Below, in pieces: positions 27,194 to 36,252 of a stretch of DNA of 64,000 bases. The position numbers were made by a program, and so were the translations under genes. The stretch is from Pararhodonellum marinum (GTDB lineage: Bacteria > Bacteroidota > Bacteroidia > Cytophagales > Cyclobacteriaceae). Positions within the stretch are counted from its first letter, which is position 1; each line of letters opens with the position of its first letter. Location: assembly GCF_015354735.1 (NCBI RefSeq), contig NZ_JACEFJ010000005.1:248001-312000 (forward strand), written 5' to 3'. The notes beneath the pieces were generated by a model, which was not told the origin of the DNA, ran no database searches, and saw only the letters and a program-made list of their open reading frames with translations.

Positions 27194-28813
27194 ATGTCAG
27201 AAATTATGAGAGATTACAAATTTGACCTTCCAAAAAACCACAAATCTATCATCAAGGTGATAGGGGTAGGAGGAGGTGGTTCCAACGCTGTGAACCACAT
27301 GTACAATCAAGGCATCAAGGATGTGGAGTTCGTGGTAGTCAATACTGACGCCCAAGCACTCAAAAGTAGCCCTGTGCCATTGAAACTTCAATTGGGGGCC
27401 AACCTAACTGAAGGACTTGGAGCAGGTGCCAATCCTGAGAAAGGCAAAAATGCCGCATTAGAAAGCAAGGAAGAAATCAGGGACCTGTTGTCCGACAATA
27501 CCAAAATGGTATTTATCACAGCAGGTATGGGTGGAGGAACCGGTACCGGTGCTGCCCCCGTTATAGCCAAAATAGCCAAAGACATGGACGTCCTGACTGT
27601 AGGCATAGTTACTGCTCCATTCGGCTTCGAAGGCAAAAAGAAAATGACTGCAGCACAGTTGGGTATAGAGTCCTTGAGGGAGAACTGCGATACCGTCTTG
27701 GTGATTCTCAATGACAAACTGCGGGAAATCTATGGCAATTTGGCCATCAGGTCGGCATTTGGCAAAGCGGACAATATTCTTTCCACGGCAGCAAAGTCCA
27801 TTGCAGAAATCATCACGGTACATCAGGATGTCAACGTGGATTTTGAGGATGTGAAGACTGTGATGAAAAATGCAGGAGCAGCAGTAATGGGTTCTGCTAC
27901 TGAAGAAGGTGAAGGTCGTGCGATCAAAGCAGCTGAAAAAGCGATTGCATCCCCCTTGTTGAACAATGTGGACATCAAAGGTGCGCAGAAAATCCTGCTT
28001 TCCATCATGTCAGGAGAAGAAGAAGAATTGTCCATGGACGAGCTTAGCGAAATCACTGAGTACATTCAGGAAAGAGCCGGAGATGAAGCAGAGGTTATTT
28101 TTGGTCAGGGCATAGATCCTGATTTGAATAAATCCATAAGGGTTACAGTGATTGCGACGGGATTTATCCCAGAAGCCTTGACTCCCATTGAAGAAGATGT
28201 AATTGCAGCAGTAGCAGCAAAAAAAGAACAGGAGGAAACCACCAAGAAAGTAATCGATCTAGAATCAGGAAAAACCTCCAAAGTAGAAGAGGAGGCGCCG
28301 GCCAGTGCTGGACAGACCTTTACCTTTAGTATACAGAAGCCAATCATGCCCATGCGTGAAGAACCTGCTGCTGAAGAAAAGCCAGCCCCTTCGGCCAAAC
28401 CAGAAATGGCGCCGGCAGCCAAGCAGGTAGAAGATGAGGAGGAGGAATTTGAGTTCATGCAACCTGAGCCCAAAAAGGTAGTTCCAAGGGCGATAGAAAC
28501 GGCCAATGAACCAAAGAAAACCGAACCTGCAGAAGACAGCAATGTGGCTTTCAACAACAATTACTATGAGCAAATCAAGCAGAAAGCCATCCAAAGAGCC
28601 CATGAGAGATTTGAAAAATTAAAAACGCTCAGGGCAGCCAACCAAACTCCTGATGAATTCAAGGAAAAACTGGAAGTGCCCGCTTACATGAGGAAGCAGG
28701 TGAAGCTTCAGGATGTGCAGCACAGTTCCGAGGGCAATATTTCCCGGTACAACCTAAATGATGAAAATGAGATCCTGGGTAACAACAGGTTCTTGCACGA
28801 TAATGTGGATTGA
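27194..28813 (+). CDS. ftsZ: Cell division GTPase FtsZ with long C-terminal linker
   Basis: Tubulin-like GTPase forming the Z ring. The core runs to about residue 330, with VIGVGGGGSNAVNHM near residue 23 and the signature GMGGGTGTGAAPVIA near residue 113. At 539 residues it is longer than typical FtsZ (about 380-400). The excess is a disordered Glu/Pro/Ala/Lys-rich linker (about 340-460), then a conserved tail with VPAYMRKQVKLQD near residue 495. A good Shine-Dalgarno AAAGAGG precedes the ATG. It is separated from ftsA by a terminator-like hairpin, so its transcript level may be set separately. Confidence 0.97.
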   Translation: MSEIMRDYKFDLPKNHKSIIKVIGVGGGGSNAVNHMYNQGIKDVEFVVVNTDAQALKSSPVPLKLQLGANLTEGLGAGANPEKGKNAALESKEEIRDLLSDNTKMVFITAGMGGGTGTGAAPVIAKIAKDMDVLTVGIVTAPFGFEGKKKMTAAQLGIESLRENCDTVLVILNDKLREIYGNLAIRSAFGKADNILSTAAKSIAEIITVHQDVNVDFEDVKTVMKNAGAAVMGSATEEGEGRAIKAAEKAIASPLLNNVDIKGAQKILLSIMSGEEEELSMDELSEITEYIQERAGDEAEVIFGQGIDPDLNKSIRVTVIATGFIPEALTPIEEDVIAAVAAKKEQEETTKKVIDLESGKTSKVEEEAPASAGQTFTFSIQKPIMPMREEPAAEEKPAPSAKPEMAPAAKQVEDEEEEFEFMQPEPKKVVPRAIETANEPKKTEPAEDSNVAFNNNYYEQIKQKAIQRAHERFEKLKTLRAANQTPDEFKEKLEVPAYMRKQVKLQDVQHSSEGNISRYNLNDENEILGNNRFLHDNVD

Positions 28814-28814
28814 T

Positions 28815-29339
28815 TTAAAAGTCAATCAGCATTTCAGCCTGGAGTTGCAGTAATTCCATGTACAATCTGTTGGTGAGCAGATTTTCTGACATGTTTTCCT
28901 CTATACGGGCCAATTTTGGCTTGTGAGCTAATACATGCATACCCAGGTAATGGAAGATGTCGGTCAGGTGGCTCAATGCGATGCCACCGCCGCCTATTCC
29001 TGAAGAAAGACCAACCAAAGCACATTTTTTGTTCCGAAAGGCATTGGGGTAAGTCATTCCGTCAATAAAAGCCTTCAATATCCCAGGAAAAGAACCGTTG
29101 TATTCAGGCACAATAAAAACAAATTTGGATCCCTTGATCAACTTTGCATGAAAATCATTGTAAGAGGGGTTTTTACCGTTGTTCTCGTAGAGGGCAGAAA
29201 ATACAAAGTCATGTGGGAGGTCTTTAAGATCAATGATTTCGGAGTCCACCTGTTTTTTTGCCAAAATTTCCTGATAGATTGAACCGATTTTTCTCGACAA
29301 TGATTTTTTTCTGTTTGTTCCAATAATGATGTTGACCAT
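28815..29339 (-). CDS. NADPH-dependent FMN reductase family protein
   Basis: Flavodoxin-fold protein of 174 residues. It starts IIIGTNRKKSLSRKI, the phosphate-binding loop (G-T-x-R-x-x-S), and has VPEYNGSFPGILKAFIDGM near residues 77-95, the family signature. The physiological substrate (flavin, quinone, azo compounds or others) cannot be read from sequence. It converges on ftsZ with one base between the stops and has no evident link to either neighbouring cluster. Confidence 0.85.
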   Translation of the reverse strand: MVNIIIGTNRKKSLSRKIGSIYQEILAKKQVDSEIIDLKDLPHDFVFSALYENNGKNPSYNDFHAKLIKGSKFVFIVPEYNGSFPGILKAFIDGMTYPNAFRNKKCALVGLSSGIGGGGIALSHLTDIFHYLGMHVLAHKPKLARIEENMSENLLTNRLYMELLQLQAEMLIDF

Positions 29340-29483
29340 TAAATGACTTTCGTTTTGGGTGAGGCAATACTATCCCATGTAACAACTTTCGATACCAAAA
29401 TTGTTTACTCTAGCTCAAAAATCTTTATTTATGAAAGTTGAAAAACGCTCAGAACTTGGTGAAATCCTGCGTTAAATATCGAA

Positions 29484-30650
29484 TCAATCCCTTAGTAAGG
29501 CCATCTCCAAACCTCTTAGTTCGGCTAATCCCTTTAGCCTGCCGATCCCAGAATAGCCTGGATTGGTAACTTTTTTCAGATCGTCCAACATCTGATGTCC
29601 ATGGTCAGGTCGCATGGGAAGGGATTTGCCTCTTTTGGCTTGTACTTTGAGAATTTCATTGACAACTTCCACCATGGGGACATCGCCTTCCAGGTGATTG
29701 TCTTCATGGAAATTTCCAGCCTCATCTCTTCGCGTGCTTCGGAGATGGATGAAATGGATGTGGTCTCCAAATTCCCTCACCATGGCAGGCAGATCATTGT
29801 CAGGCCTAACGCCATAGGATCCTGTACAAAAAGTGATGCCATTGAAGGAACTGTTGTTGTCCTTCAACAGCCTCCTTACATCCTTGGCAGTGCTTACCAC
29901 CCTAGGCAAGCCAAATATGGGAAATGGTGGATCATCGGGATGTATGGCCAGGTAAACCTTGTTCTTCTGAGCCACCGGAATGATCTCGTCCAAAAACAGA
30001 CGAAGATTGTCAGCCAGTTTTTCGGCGTCTATGCCTGCATAGGTGTTGAGTGCATCTTGAAATTGTTCCAGCGTATAACCTCCTTCTGCACCCGGTAAAC
30101 CGGCTATGATATTTCGGATCAGTTTTTCTTTGCCCTCTTCAGAGAGCTGTGCCAAATGTTCCTCTCCGGCTTTCAAAATCTCTGTTTTGTAATCCTTCTC
30201 AGCATCGGGTCTTTGCAATAAAAATACATCAAAGGCAGCCAAGGCCTTCATTTCAAACCTCAATGCTTTGGCACCGTTGGGAAGTTCATATGCCAAATCG
30301 GTCCTCGTCCAATCCAGTATCGGCATGAAATTGTAACATACAGTAAAGATGCCTTCCTGTGCGAGGTGCTCGATGCTTTTTTGGTAATTTTTGATATAAT
30401 CCTTGTAGTTTCCTGATCTCGTTTTGATGTTTTCATGAACAGGAACAGACTCCACCACTGACCAGGAAAGCCCAGCTTCCTCAATGAGGTCTTTTCGTTT
30501 TTTGATCTCTTCCCGGGTCCAAACTTCTCCATTGGGGATATGGTGCAGTGCTGTTACAATACCAGACGCACCTGACTGTCTGATGTCTGCCAAGCTTACC
30601 GGGTCTTTGGGTCCATACCAGCGCATGGTTTGTTCCATTTTATAAGCCAT
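29484..30650 (-). CDS. uxuA: Mannonate dehydratase UxuA
   Basis: Converts D-mannonate to 2-keto-3-deoxygluconate in glucuronate breakdown. It has 388 residues: [20 protein letters not shown] at the N-terminus, [14 protein letters not shown] near residue 36, [30 protein letters not shown] near residue 237, and [10 protein letters not shown] near the end, all typical of UxuA. It lies downstream of a mannonate-type SDR gene on the same strand. A tandem heptamer array begins 7 bases before its start codon (30657-30719), in the place of the 5' leader. Confidence 0.96.
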   Translation of the reverse strand: MAYKMEQTMRWYGPKDPVSLADIRQSGASGIVTALHHIPNGEVWTREEIKKRKDLIEEAGLSWSVVESVPVHENIKTRSGNYKDYIKNYQKSIEHLAQEGIFTVCYNFMPILDWTRTDLAYELPNGAKALRFEMKALAAFDVFLLQRPDAEKDYKTEILKAGEEHLAQLSEEGKEKLIRNIIAGLPGAEGGYTLEQFQDALNTYAGIDAEKLADNLRLFLDEIIPVAQKNKVYLAIHPDDPPFPIFGLPRVVSTAKDVRRLLKDNNSSFNGITFCTGSYGVRPDNDLPAMVREFGDHIHFIHLRSTRRDEAGNFHEDNHLEGDVPMVEVVNEILKVQAKRGKSLPMRPDHGHQMLDDLKKVTNPGYSGIGRLKGLAELRGLEMALLRD

Positions 30651-30656
30651 GTTTTT

Positions 30657-30719
30657 GATTTACGATTTACGATTTACGAATTGGGATTTACGAATTGGGA
30701 TTAAGGATTCGGGAATGAG
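30657..30719. repeat. Heptanucleotide tandem array, nine units
   Basis: Nine 7-base units run head to tail: three GATTTAC, then GAATTGG, GATTTAC, GAATTGG, GATTAAG, GATTCGG and GAATGAG. All begin GAT or GAA, and the repeat degrades toward the right end. It occupies the leader of uxuA (minus strand), so unit loss or gain would change the spacing between promoter and gene. The unit sequences are far from random, but I cannot tell whether the array is variable. Confidence 0.7.
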
Positions 30720-30799
30720 CCCAGCTTCCTGCAGCCTGACTGAGAACCATTTTAAGGGGAGGAGGACTTAGTGGCTGAAACTTTATTAATTACCGTCAT

Positions 30800-31612
30800 T
30801 TAGACACCGGAATAGGCCGAGAATCCTCCATCGACTGGCACGATTGTCCCCGTAACAAATTTAGAGGCATCAGAGCAAAGCCACTGCAAGGTTCCGAGGA
30901 GGTCTTCTGGATCACCAAAACGGCCCATGGGGGTATGGTCCAGGATTTGTTTGCCCCGCTGGGTCAAAACCCCATTGGACTCGGTCAGCAGTTCCCTGTT
31001 TTGTTCAGTAAGGAAAAATCCCGGTGCCAAAGCATTGACCCGAAATCCCTCTCCATGTTTTTGGTTCAGTTCCACGGACAGCCATTTGGTCAGGTTGTCG
31101 ATGGCTGCTTTGGCAGAGCCATAGCCCATGACCCGGGTCAGGGGTTTCTGTGCTGACATGGAGGAAATATTGATGATGTTGCCTCTTTTATTGGGCAGCA
31201 TCAAGGGTAAAAAAGCCTGAATGGGCAAAAGAGTCCCAAGGTAGTTCAGATCCATAACTTGTTTCACTGCCTCAGGTGATAGGTCGGCCAAAGTCTGATC
31301 GGGTTTGACCACTGCACCAGGCATGTTTCCTCCTGCCAGATTGACTAAGATGTCCACATCTCCTATTTCATTTTTTATTTTTTCAGCAGCTTTTTGAAGT
31401 TCACCCATATTGGTGACATCTGCCTGGAATCCGGTCGCGAGTCCACCTGCCTTTTTGATTTCGTCTGAAAGAGCGGATATCTTTGAAAGTGTTCTTCCGA
31501 TGATGATGATGTGTGCCCCTTCTTTGGCCAGGTGCTTGGCCATTTGACTGCCTAATACTCCTGTAGCACCGGTTATGATGATTTTTTTGTCTTTAACTGA
31601 AAACAAGTTCAT
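30800..31612 (-). CDS. SDR-family oxidoreductase, probable D-mannonate oxidoreductase (fructuronate reductase)
   Basis: Classical short-chain dehydrogenase of 270 residues. Cofactor motif IITGATGVLGSQMAKHLA near residue 13, NLAGGN near 91, catalytic Ser in INISSMSAQ near 147, and Tyr-x-x-x-Lys in GYGSAKAAIDNL near 163. SDR proteins with this ALAPGFFLTEQNR region, placed between uxuA and uxaA, usually interconvert fructuronate and mannonate, replacing the unrelated E. coli UxuB. The specific substrate is an inference from context. Confidence 0.8.
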   Translation of the reverse strand: MNLFSVKDKKIIITGATGVLGSQMAKHLAKEGAHIIIIGRTLSKISALSDEIKKAGGLATGFQADVTNMGELQKAAEKIKNEIGDVDILVNLAGGNMPGAVVKPDQTLADLSPEAVKQVMDLNYLGTLLPIQAFLPLMLPNKRGNIINISSMSAQKPLTRVMGYGSAKAAIDNLTKWLSVELNQKHGEGFRVNALAPGFFLTEQNRELLTESNGVLTQRGKQILDHTPMGRFGDPEDLLGTLQWLCSDASKFVTGTIVPVDGGFSAYSGV

Positions 31613-31650
31613 GGGCTGCGGTTAATTTTTTTGTTAAATTTTGGTTAAAT

Positions 31651-31658
31651 CAAAAATA
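31651..31658 (-). promoter_or_regulatory. Candidate -7 element upstream of the mannonate SDR gene
   Basis: The minus strand reads TATTTTTG, an exact TAnnTTTG match, 39 bases before the ATG at 31612. No well-spaced TTG -33 element was seen. Confidence 0.35.
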
Positions 31659-31740
31659 AGCAGTCTTTCAAATTATGTCTTCTTTTTATAACTTCTTAAG
31701 GATACTTCAAAGAAGACCAGATGTTTTGATTTTGACTAAC

Positions 31741-33387
31741 TTACAAAGAAACGCCTCTTTTCCAAGGGATGAAATCATCTTGGCCTAAATTCACTGCTTT
31801 GGCAGGAACGTTTCCACTGGCAACCTCTATGAGGTGTTCCAGCATTTCCTCACCCATCTGGGTAATGCTCTTATCACCAGAGATCACATCTCCGCAATCC
31901 ACATCGATGATATCGGGCATTTTTTGAGCCAGTTTGGAATTTGAAGACACTTTTATCACAGGAGTAATGGGGTTGCCTGTGGGTGTACCCAAACCTGTGG
32001 TAAAAAGAATGATATTGGCACCTGATCCCACCATGGCAGTAGTACTCTCTACATCATTTCCGGGGGTGCATAACAGGTTTAAACCTGGTTTTTTCACATA
32101 TTCAGCATAATCCAGGACATCCACCACAGGCGAGGTTCCTCCTTTTTTGGCTGCACCCCATGATTTCATGGCGTCGGTGATCAATCCGTCCTTGATGTTG
32201 CCTGGAGAAGGGTTCATGTCAAATCCAGACCCTACCGCTTCTGCGGAAGCCGCATAGGTTCTCATCAAGTGACTGAATTTATCCGCAATCTCTTCATTTA
32301 CACAGCGGTCGATAAGCTCTTGTTCCACTCCACAGAGTTCGGGAAACTCAGATAGGATGCTCTTTCCACCTAAAGCGACTACCAAATCTGAGACATGGCC
32401 TACAGAAGGATTGGCAGAAATCCCTGAAAAGCCGTCAGATCCTCCACATTCAAGTCCTATAGTCAACTTACTCAGTGGTGCAGGCTTTCGGTCAATTTGA
32501 TCAGCGTCTGCCATTGCCAGGAAAGTGCGCTGTATGGCTTTGGACAACAATTGCTGCTCCGTTCCTTCTTTTTGTTGTTCCAAAAGGATCAATGGCTTGG
32601 TCAGCTTGGGGTTGATGAGGTTCAATTTTTCTTTAAGAATAGCTGGTTGCGCATTTTGACAGCCTAGGCTGAGGACCGTGGCGCCAGCGACATTGGGATT
32701 GGTGATATAGCCGGCCAATAGGGCACACAATGCCTCTGAATCCTGCCGTATTCCCCCACAACCCCCTTCATGTGTCAAGAATTTGATGCCGTCAATGTTT
32801 TTAAAGAGCCGTTGTTCTTTTTTGGGCAGGGCTGCGGTAAGGGTGAGTTCGGGTATGGCTTCTTTTTCCCCGTTCTTGTACATTTCGACCATCTGCTTCA
32901 CAAACAATTTGAACGGATTTGGCTTGCTGAAACCCAACTCTTCTACAAAAGCCTGTTTGATGATGTCGACGTTTCTGTTTTCGCAAAACACCAAAGGAAT
33001 AACCAGCCAGTAATTGGCGGTACCTACCTGACCGTCTTCCCTATGGTAGCCCATAAATGTCCTGTTGGCAAATCTGGAAGTATCAGGTGGGGACCAGTTG
33101 GGATATTTTGTTTTTTTGCCAAATTTTTCCGCTTGGTGTGCAACATTTTTCGTGGTAAGCACTCCTCCTTTGGGGATAGGTTGAAGGGCTTTACCTACCA
33201 CAGAACCATACATGAATATTTGGTCTCCCACCATAAAATCAACCTCTGCAAATTTATGTTTTGCTGAAATGTGGTTTTTCAAGGTGATTTTCTGTTCTTC
33301 CAAGTTTAGCTGAACACCCTCCTCCAAATCCTGTAAGGCTACCCAAACATTATCTTTTGGATGAATTTTCAAAATTTTATGGTTCAT
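31741..33387 (-). CDS. uxaA: Altronate dehydratase UxaA (single-chain form)
   Basis: Converts D-altronate to 2-keto-3-deoxygluconate in galacturonate breakdown. It has 548 residues in two parts: an N-terminal SAF-like domain (about 1-95, starting KILKIHPKDNVWVAL) and a catalytic C-terminal part with FMGYHREDGQVGTANYW near 111, HEGGCGGIRQDSEAL near 206, CGGSDGFSGISANPSVGHVS near 310 and VGSGANIILFTTGLGTPTGN near 458. It is divergent from kdgK across a gap holding a LacI-type palindrome. Confidence 0.95.
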   Translation of the reverse strand: MNHKILKIHPKDNVWVALQDLEEGVQLNLEEQKITLKNHISAKHKFAEVDFMVGDQIFMYGSVVGKALQPIPKGGVLTTKNVAHQAEKFGKKTKYPNWSPPDTSRFANRTFMGYHREDGQVGTANYWLVIPLVFCENRNVDIIKQAFVEELGFSKPNPFKLFVKQMVEMYKNGEKEAIPELTLTAALPKKEQRLFKNIDGIKFLTHEGGCGGIRQDSEALCALLAGYITNPNVAGATVLSLGCQNAQPAILKEKLNLINPKLTKPLILLEQQKEGTEQQLLSKAIQRTFLAMADADQIDRKPAPLSKLTIGLECGGSDGFSGISANPSVGHVSDLVVALGGKSILSEFPELCGVEQELIDRCVNEEIADKFSHLMRTYAASAEAVGSGFDMNPSPGNIKDGLITDAMKSWGAAKKGGTSPVVDVLDYAEYVKKPGLNLLCTPGNDVESTTAMVGSGANIILFTTGLGTPTGNPITPVIKVSSNSKLAQKMPDIIDVDCGDVISGDKSITQMGEEMLEHLIEVASGNVPAKAVNLGQDDFIPWKRGVSL

Positions 33388-33403
33388 GGGTTTTATTATT
33401 TAT

Positions 33404-33425
33404 ATTGCGCAATCGATTGCGCAAT
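33404..33425. promoter_or_regulatory. 22-bp perfect palindrome, LacI-family operator
   Basis: Two ATTGCGCAATC half-sites meet at a central CG, making a fully self-complementary 22-bp site. The central CG and symmetric arms are typical of LacI/GalR-family operators. It is 17 bases before uxaA and 136 bases before kdgK, so one regulator could control both arms of the hexuronate region. No LacI-type gene is in the window; the regulator must be encoded elsewhere. Confidence 0.8.
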
Positions 33426-33561
33426 TTACTTGAAATAAAAATTAATTCTAAATTTTGATGAATTTATTTTAGACTAGGGCTAAATTGATGAAAAAGAAGG
33501 ACCTTTCCAACAAAACAGAAGGGCCACTTTCGGATATAAACGACAAAAAAACCGTTCAAAC

Positions 33562-34557
33562 ATGGGTAAGAAAGTAATCACCCTAGGAGAGGTGATGATG
33601 CGATTGTCCACACCATCGCATGAAAGATTTTTACAAACGGACTGCTACCAAGTGGTTTATGGTGGGGCAGAAGCCAATGTTGCTGTAGCTTTGGCACTGT
33701 GGGGTGTACACGCCATTCATGTAACTGCCATGCCAGACCATGATATCGGTCACGCCGCCAGCAGGTACTTGCGCCAAACAGGGGTAGACACTAGCCAGGT
33801 TTATTTTAAGGAAGGGCGTATGGGACTCTATTTTTTGGAAAATGGCACCATGCAAAGGGCATCCAAAATCATTTATGACCGTTTTGATGCCGCATTTTCT
33901 CATTTTGAAGGAAATGAGGTAGATTGGAATCGGGTTTTTGATGGGGCGGATTGGTTTCATTGGACAGGAATAACCCCCGCTCTATCCGAAAAAGCCGCTA
34001 AACTTACCCTGTCTGCATTAAAGGCTGCTCAAAAAAACGGGGTGAAAGTCAGTGCTGACATCAATTACAGAAGAAATCTCTGGCAGTATGGAAAAAGCCC
34101 CCTTGAGGTTATGCCGGAACTCATCGAATACTCAAATGTATTGGTAGCAGGTTTGACGGATTTTGAAAACTGCATGGACATTCATGAAAAAACTTATGAA
34201 AAGGCCTGTGAAACAGCCCAACAACTAAACTCCCAAATTACGCATGTGACCACTACCCATAGAGATGCAGTCAGTGCTTCCCACAATGCACTAAGTGCGG
34301 TCCTTTGGGAAAATGGCAAATTGATCCGGTCCAAATCCTACGAAATGACCCATATTGTAGACCGCATTGGAGGAGGGGATGCTTACATGGCTGGCCTGAT
34401 ATATGGTTTGCTTCACCTCCATTCCCAAGAAGCTTTGGAGTTTGCTGTTGCTTCTTCAGTTTTAAAGCACAGCATTCCTGGAGACGCAAACCTAGTTAGC
34501 CTACAGGAGGTGGAGGCGCTTGTAAAGGGGGAGAATGTAGGAAAACTGCTCCGTTAA
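33562..34557 (+). CDS. kdgK: 2-keto-3-deoxygluconate kinase
   Basis: PfkB-family sugar kinase of 331 residues phosphorylating KDG to KDPG. The N-terminal VITLGEVMMRLSTP and GGAEANVAVALALWG near residue 35 match KdgK. The PfkB signature with catalytic Asp is RIGGGDAYMAGLIYGL near residue 270. It starts the rightward arm of the hexuronate cluster, and the aldolase gene follows after 33 bases. Confidence 0.94.
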   Translation: MGKKVITLGEVMMRLSTPSHERFLQTDCYQVVYGGAEANVAVALALWGVHAIHVTAMPDHDIGHAASRYLRQTGVDTSQVYFKEGRMGLYFLENGTMQRASKIIYDRFDAAFSHFEGNEVDWNRVFDGADWFHWTGITPALSEKAAKLTLSALKAAQKNGVKVSADINYRRNLWQYGKSPLEVMPELIEYSNVLVAGLTDFENCMDIHEKTYEKACETAQQLNSQITHVTTTHRDAVSASHNALSAVLWENGKLIRSKSYEMTHIVDRIGGGDAYMAGLIYGLLHLHSQEALEFAVASSVLKHSIPGDANLVSLQEVEALVKGENVGKLLR

Positions 34558-34590
34558 AACCAATCAACAATAACCCTAATTTTATCTACA

Positions 34591-35247
34591 ATGAGATTTG
34601 CCAGTGATACGATCCTAAATGCCATGACCGACACCGGTTTGATTCCTGTATTCAACCATGCAGATTTAGAAATTGCCAAACAGGTATTGGATGCTTCATA
34701 TCAGGCCGGTATCAGGGTTTTTGAATTTACAAACCGGGGCCCTCATAGTTTGAAAGTATTCAAAGGATTGGTTTTGTATGCAGAAAAGTATGAAGACCTA
34801 GTAATGGGCATTGGTACCATTTTTACAGTACAGGAAGCCAAGGACTTTCTGTTTGCAGGAGCTGATTTTATAGTATCCCCGGCTTTGGTCTTGGATGTTG
34901 CCCATTACTGCAACATGAAAAATGTGCTGTGGATTCCAGGCTGTGCGACTGTCACAGAGGTTCATCAAGCTCATTTACTGGGGGCCAAGTTGATCAAAGC
35001 CTACCCCGGAAATCTTTTAGGTCCCGGTTTCATTTCGGCTATTAAAGCCATTTTACCTGAAGTGAAATTGATGCCAACTGGCGGAGTGGAACCCAATGAA
35101 GAAAACCTGAGCGCATGGTTTAAATCCGGAGTGACCTGTGTAGGGATGGGTTCTCAGTTATTTAAGAAAGAATGGTTGGCAGAAAAGCAATTCAAACCAC
35201 TTGAGGCAAAAATCAAAGCCACCTTGCAGATCATTCAATCCTTATAA
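34591..35247 (+). CDS. eda: 2-keto-3-deoxy-6-phosphogluconate (KDPG) aldolase
   Basis: Class I aldolase of 218 residues splitting KDPG into pyruvate and glyceraldehyde 3-phosphate. The catalytic Glu lies in FEFTNRGPHS near residue 45, and the Schiff-base Lys in LIKAYPGNLLGPGFI near residue 137. LMPTGGVEP near residue 160 is the phosphate-binding loop. It completes the uronate pathway with uxuA/uxaA and kdgK. The next gene starts 3 bases after its stop. Confidence 0.94.
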   Translation: MRFASDTILNAMTDTGLIPVFNHADLEIAKQVLDASYQAGIRVFEFTNRGPHSLKVFKGLVLYAEKYEDLVMGIGTIFTVQEAKDFLFAGADFIVSPALVLDVAHYCNMKNVLWIPGCATVTEVHQAHLLGAKLIKAYPGNLLGPGFISAIKAILPEVKLMPTGGVEPNEENLSAWFKSGVTCVGMGSQLFKKEWLAEKQFKPLEAKIKATLQIIQSL

Positions 35248-35250
35248 CCT

Positions 35251-36252
35251 ATGAATCTGCCCAAAATGAACCCAAGAATATCCAAATTACTGCTCTTTTT
35301 TACATTTCTATTGACCTTGTCTGCATGTACCAAACCTGGTGGGGTAAGGGTATTGAAGTTAGGCCATGGATTGGGTGTTACCCATCCAGTACACACTGCC
35401 ATGATTTTTCTGGCGGAGCGGGTGGAAGAGAAGTCTGAAGGTAAGATGATTGTCAAAGTTTACCCCAACCAACAACTTGGTTCAGAAAGGGAATTGGTAG
35501 AATTGCTACAAATCGGTAGCCTTGCCATGACGAAGGTCTCCTCGGCAGTGATGGAAAGTTTTGCCCCCAAGCTTCAGGTTTTGAGCCAGCCTTATCTTTT
35601 CAAAGATGATGTCCATCGTGAAAAAGTGTTGAGCGGAGAGATCGGCAAATCGCTTCTGTTGGAAGGGGAAGATTTTTGGTTGCGTGGGCTTTGTTATTAT
35701 GATGCAGGCAAAAGAAGCTTTTATACCAAAAACCAACCCATTACCAATCCCGAGGATTTGAAGGGATTGAAAATTAGGGTAATGGAAAGCAATACTGCGA
35801 TCAATATGGTAAAAAGCTTCGGCGGTTCCCCAACCCCTGTCTCCTACGGTGAGCTATATACGGCCTTGCAACAGGGAATAGTAGATGGTGCCGAAAACAA
35901 TCCCCCTAGTCTATACACCTCCAGACACTATGAGGTTTGTAAGTTTTATTCTATCAATGAACATACTGCTGTACCGGACATCATGATCATCAGTACCAAA
36001 TGGTGGAACATACTCAATGAGGATGAGAAGCAGTGGCTTCAGGAAGCTGCGGATGAATCTGCAGTATTCCAGTACAAGCTTTGGGCTGAGGCAGTAGAAG
36101 AATCCTTAGCGTTCCTTGAGGCTGCAGGGGTCACGATAGTCTATCCTGAACAGGAGGGTTTTCGGCAGTCTGTGGAAAGTATGTATGAAGGATACAGAGA
36201 ATCGCAACCTGAAATGTACGAAATCATCCAAAAAATAAGGAATTATGAATGA
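35251..36252 (+). CDS. TRAP transporter solute-binding protein (DctP family), lipid-anchored
   Basis: Periplasmic substrate-binding subunit of a sodium-driven TRAP transporter, 333 residues. The signal peptide ends in LTLSACTK with a lipobox Cys, so it is predicted to be membrane-anchored and not freely soluble. DctP hallmarks include LGHGLGVTHPVHTAMIFLA near residue 35, VYPNQQLGSERELVELLQIG near 71 and GLKIRVMESNTAINMVKSFG near 171, where the Arg binds the substrate carboxylate. The context points to hexuronates as substrate. The start could also be the ATG at 35266. It overlaps dctQ by 8 bases. Confidence 0.92.
   Translation: MNLPKMNPRISKLLLFFTFLLTLSACTKPGGVRVLKLGHGLGVTHPVHTAMIFLAERVEEKSEGKMIVKVYPNQQLGSERELVELLQIGSLAMTKVSSAVMESFAPKLQVLSQPYLFKDDVHREKVLSGEIGKSLLLEGEDFWLRGLCYYDAGKRSFYTKNQPITNPEDLKGLKIRVMESNTAINMVKSFGGSPTPVSYGELYTALQQGIVDGAENNPPSLYTSRHYEVCKFYSINEHTAVPDIMIISTKWWNILNEDEKQWLQEAADESAVFQYKLWAEAVEESLAFLEAAGVTIVYPEQEGFRQSVESMYEGYRESQPEMYEIIQKIRNYE

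Noticed and set aside
33488-33577. 29-codon frame overlapping the start of kdgK
   Set aside because: Short, no recognisable product, and the KdgK start region fits the family without it; a leader peptide role cannot be shown.
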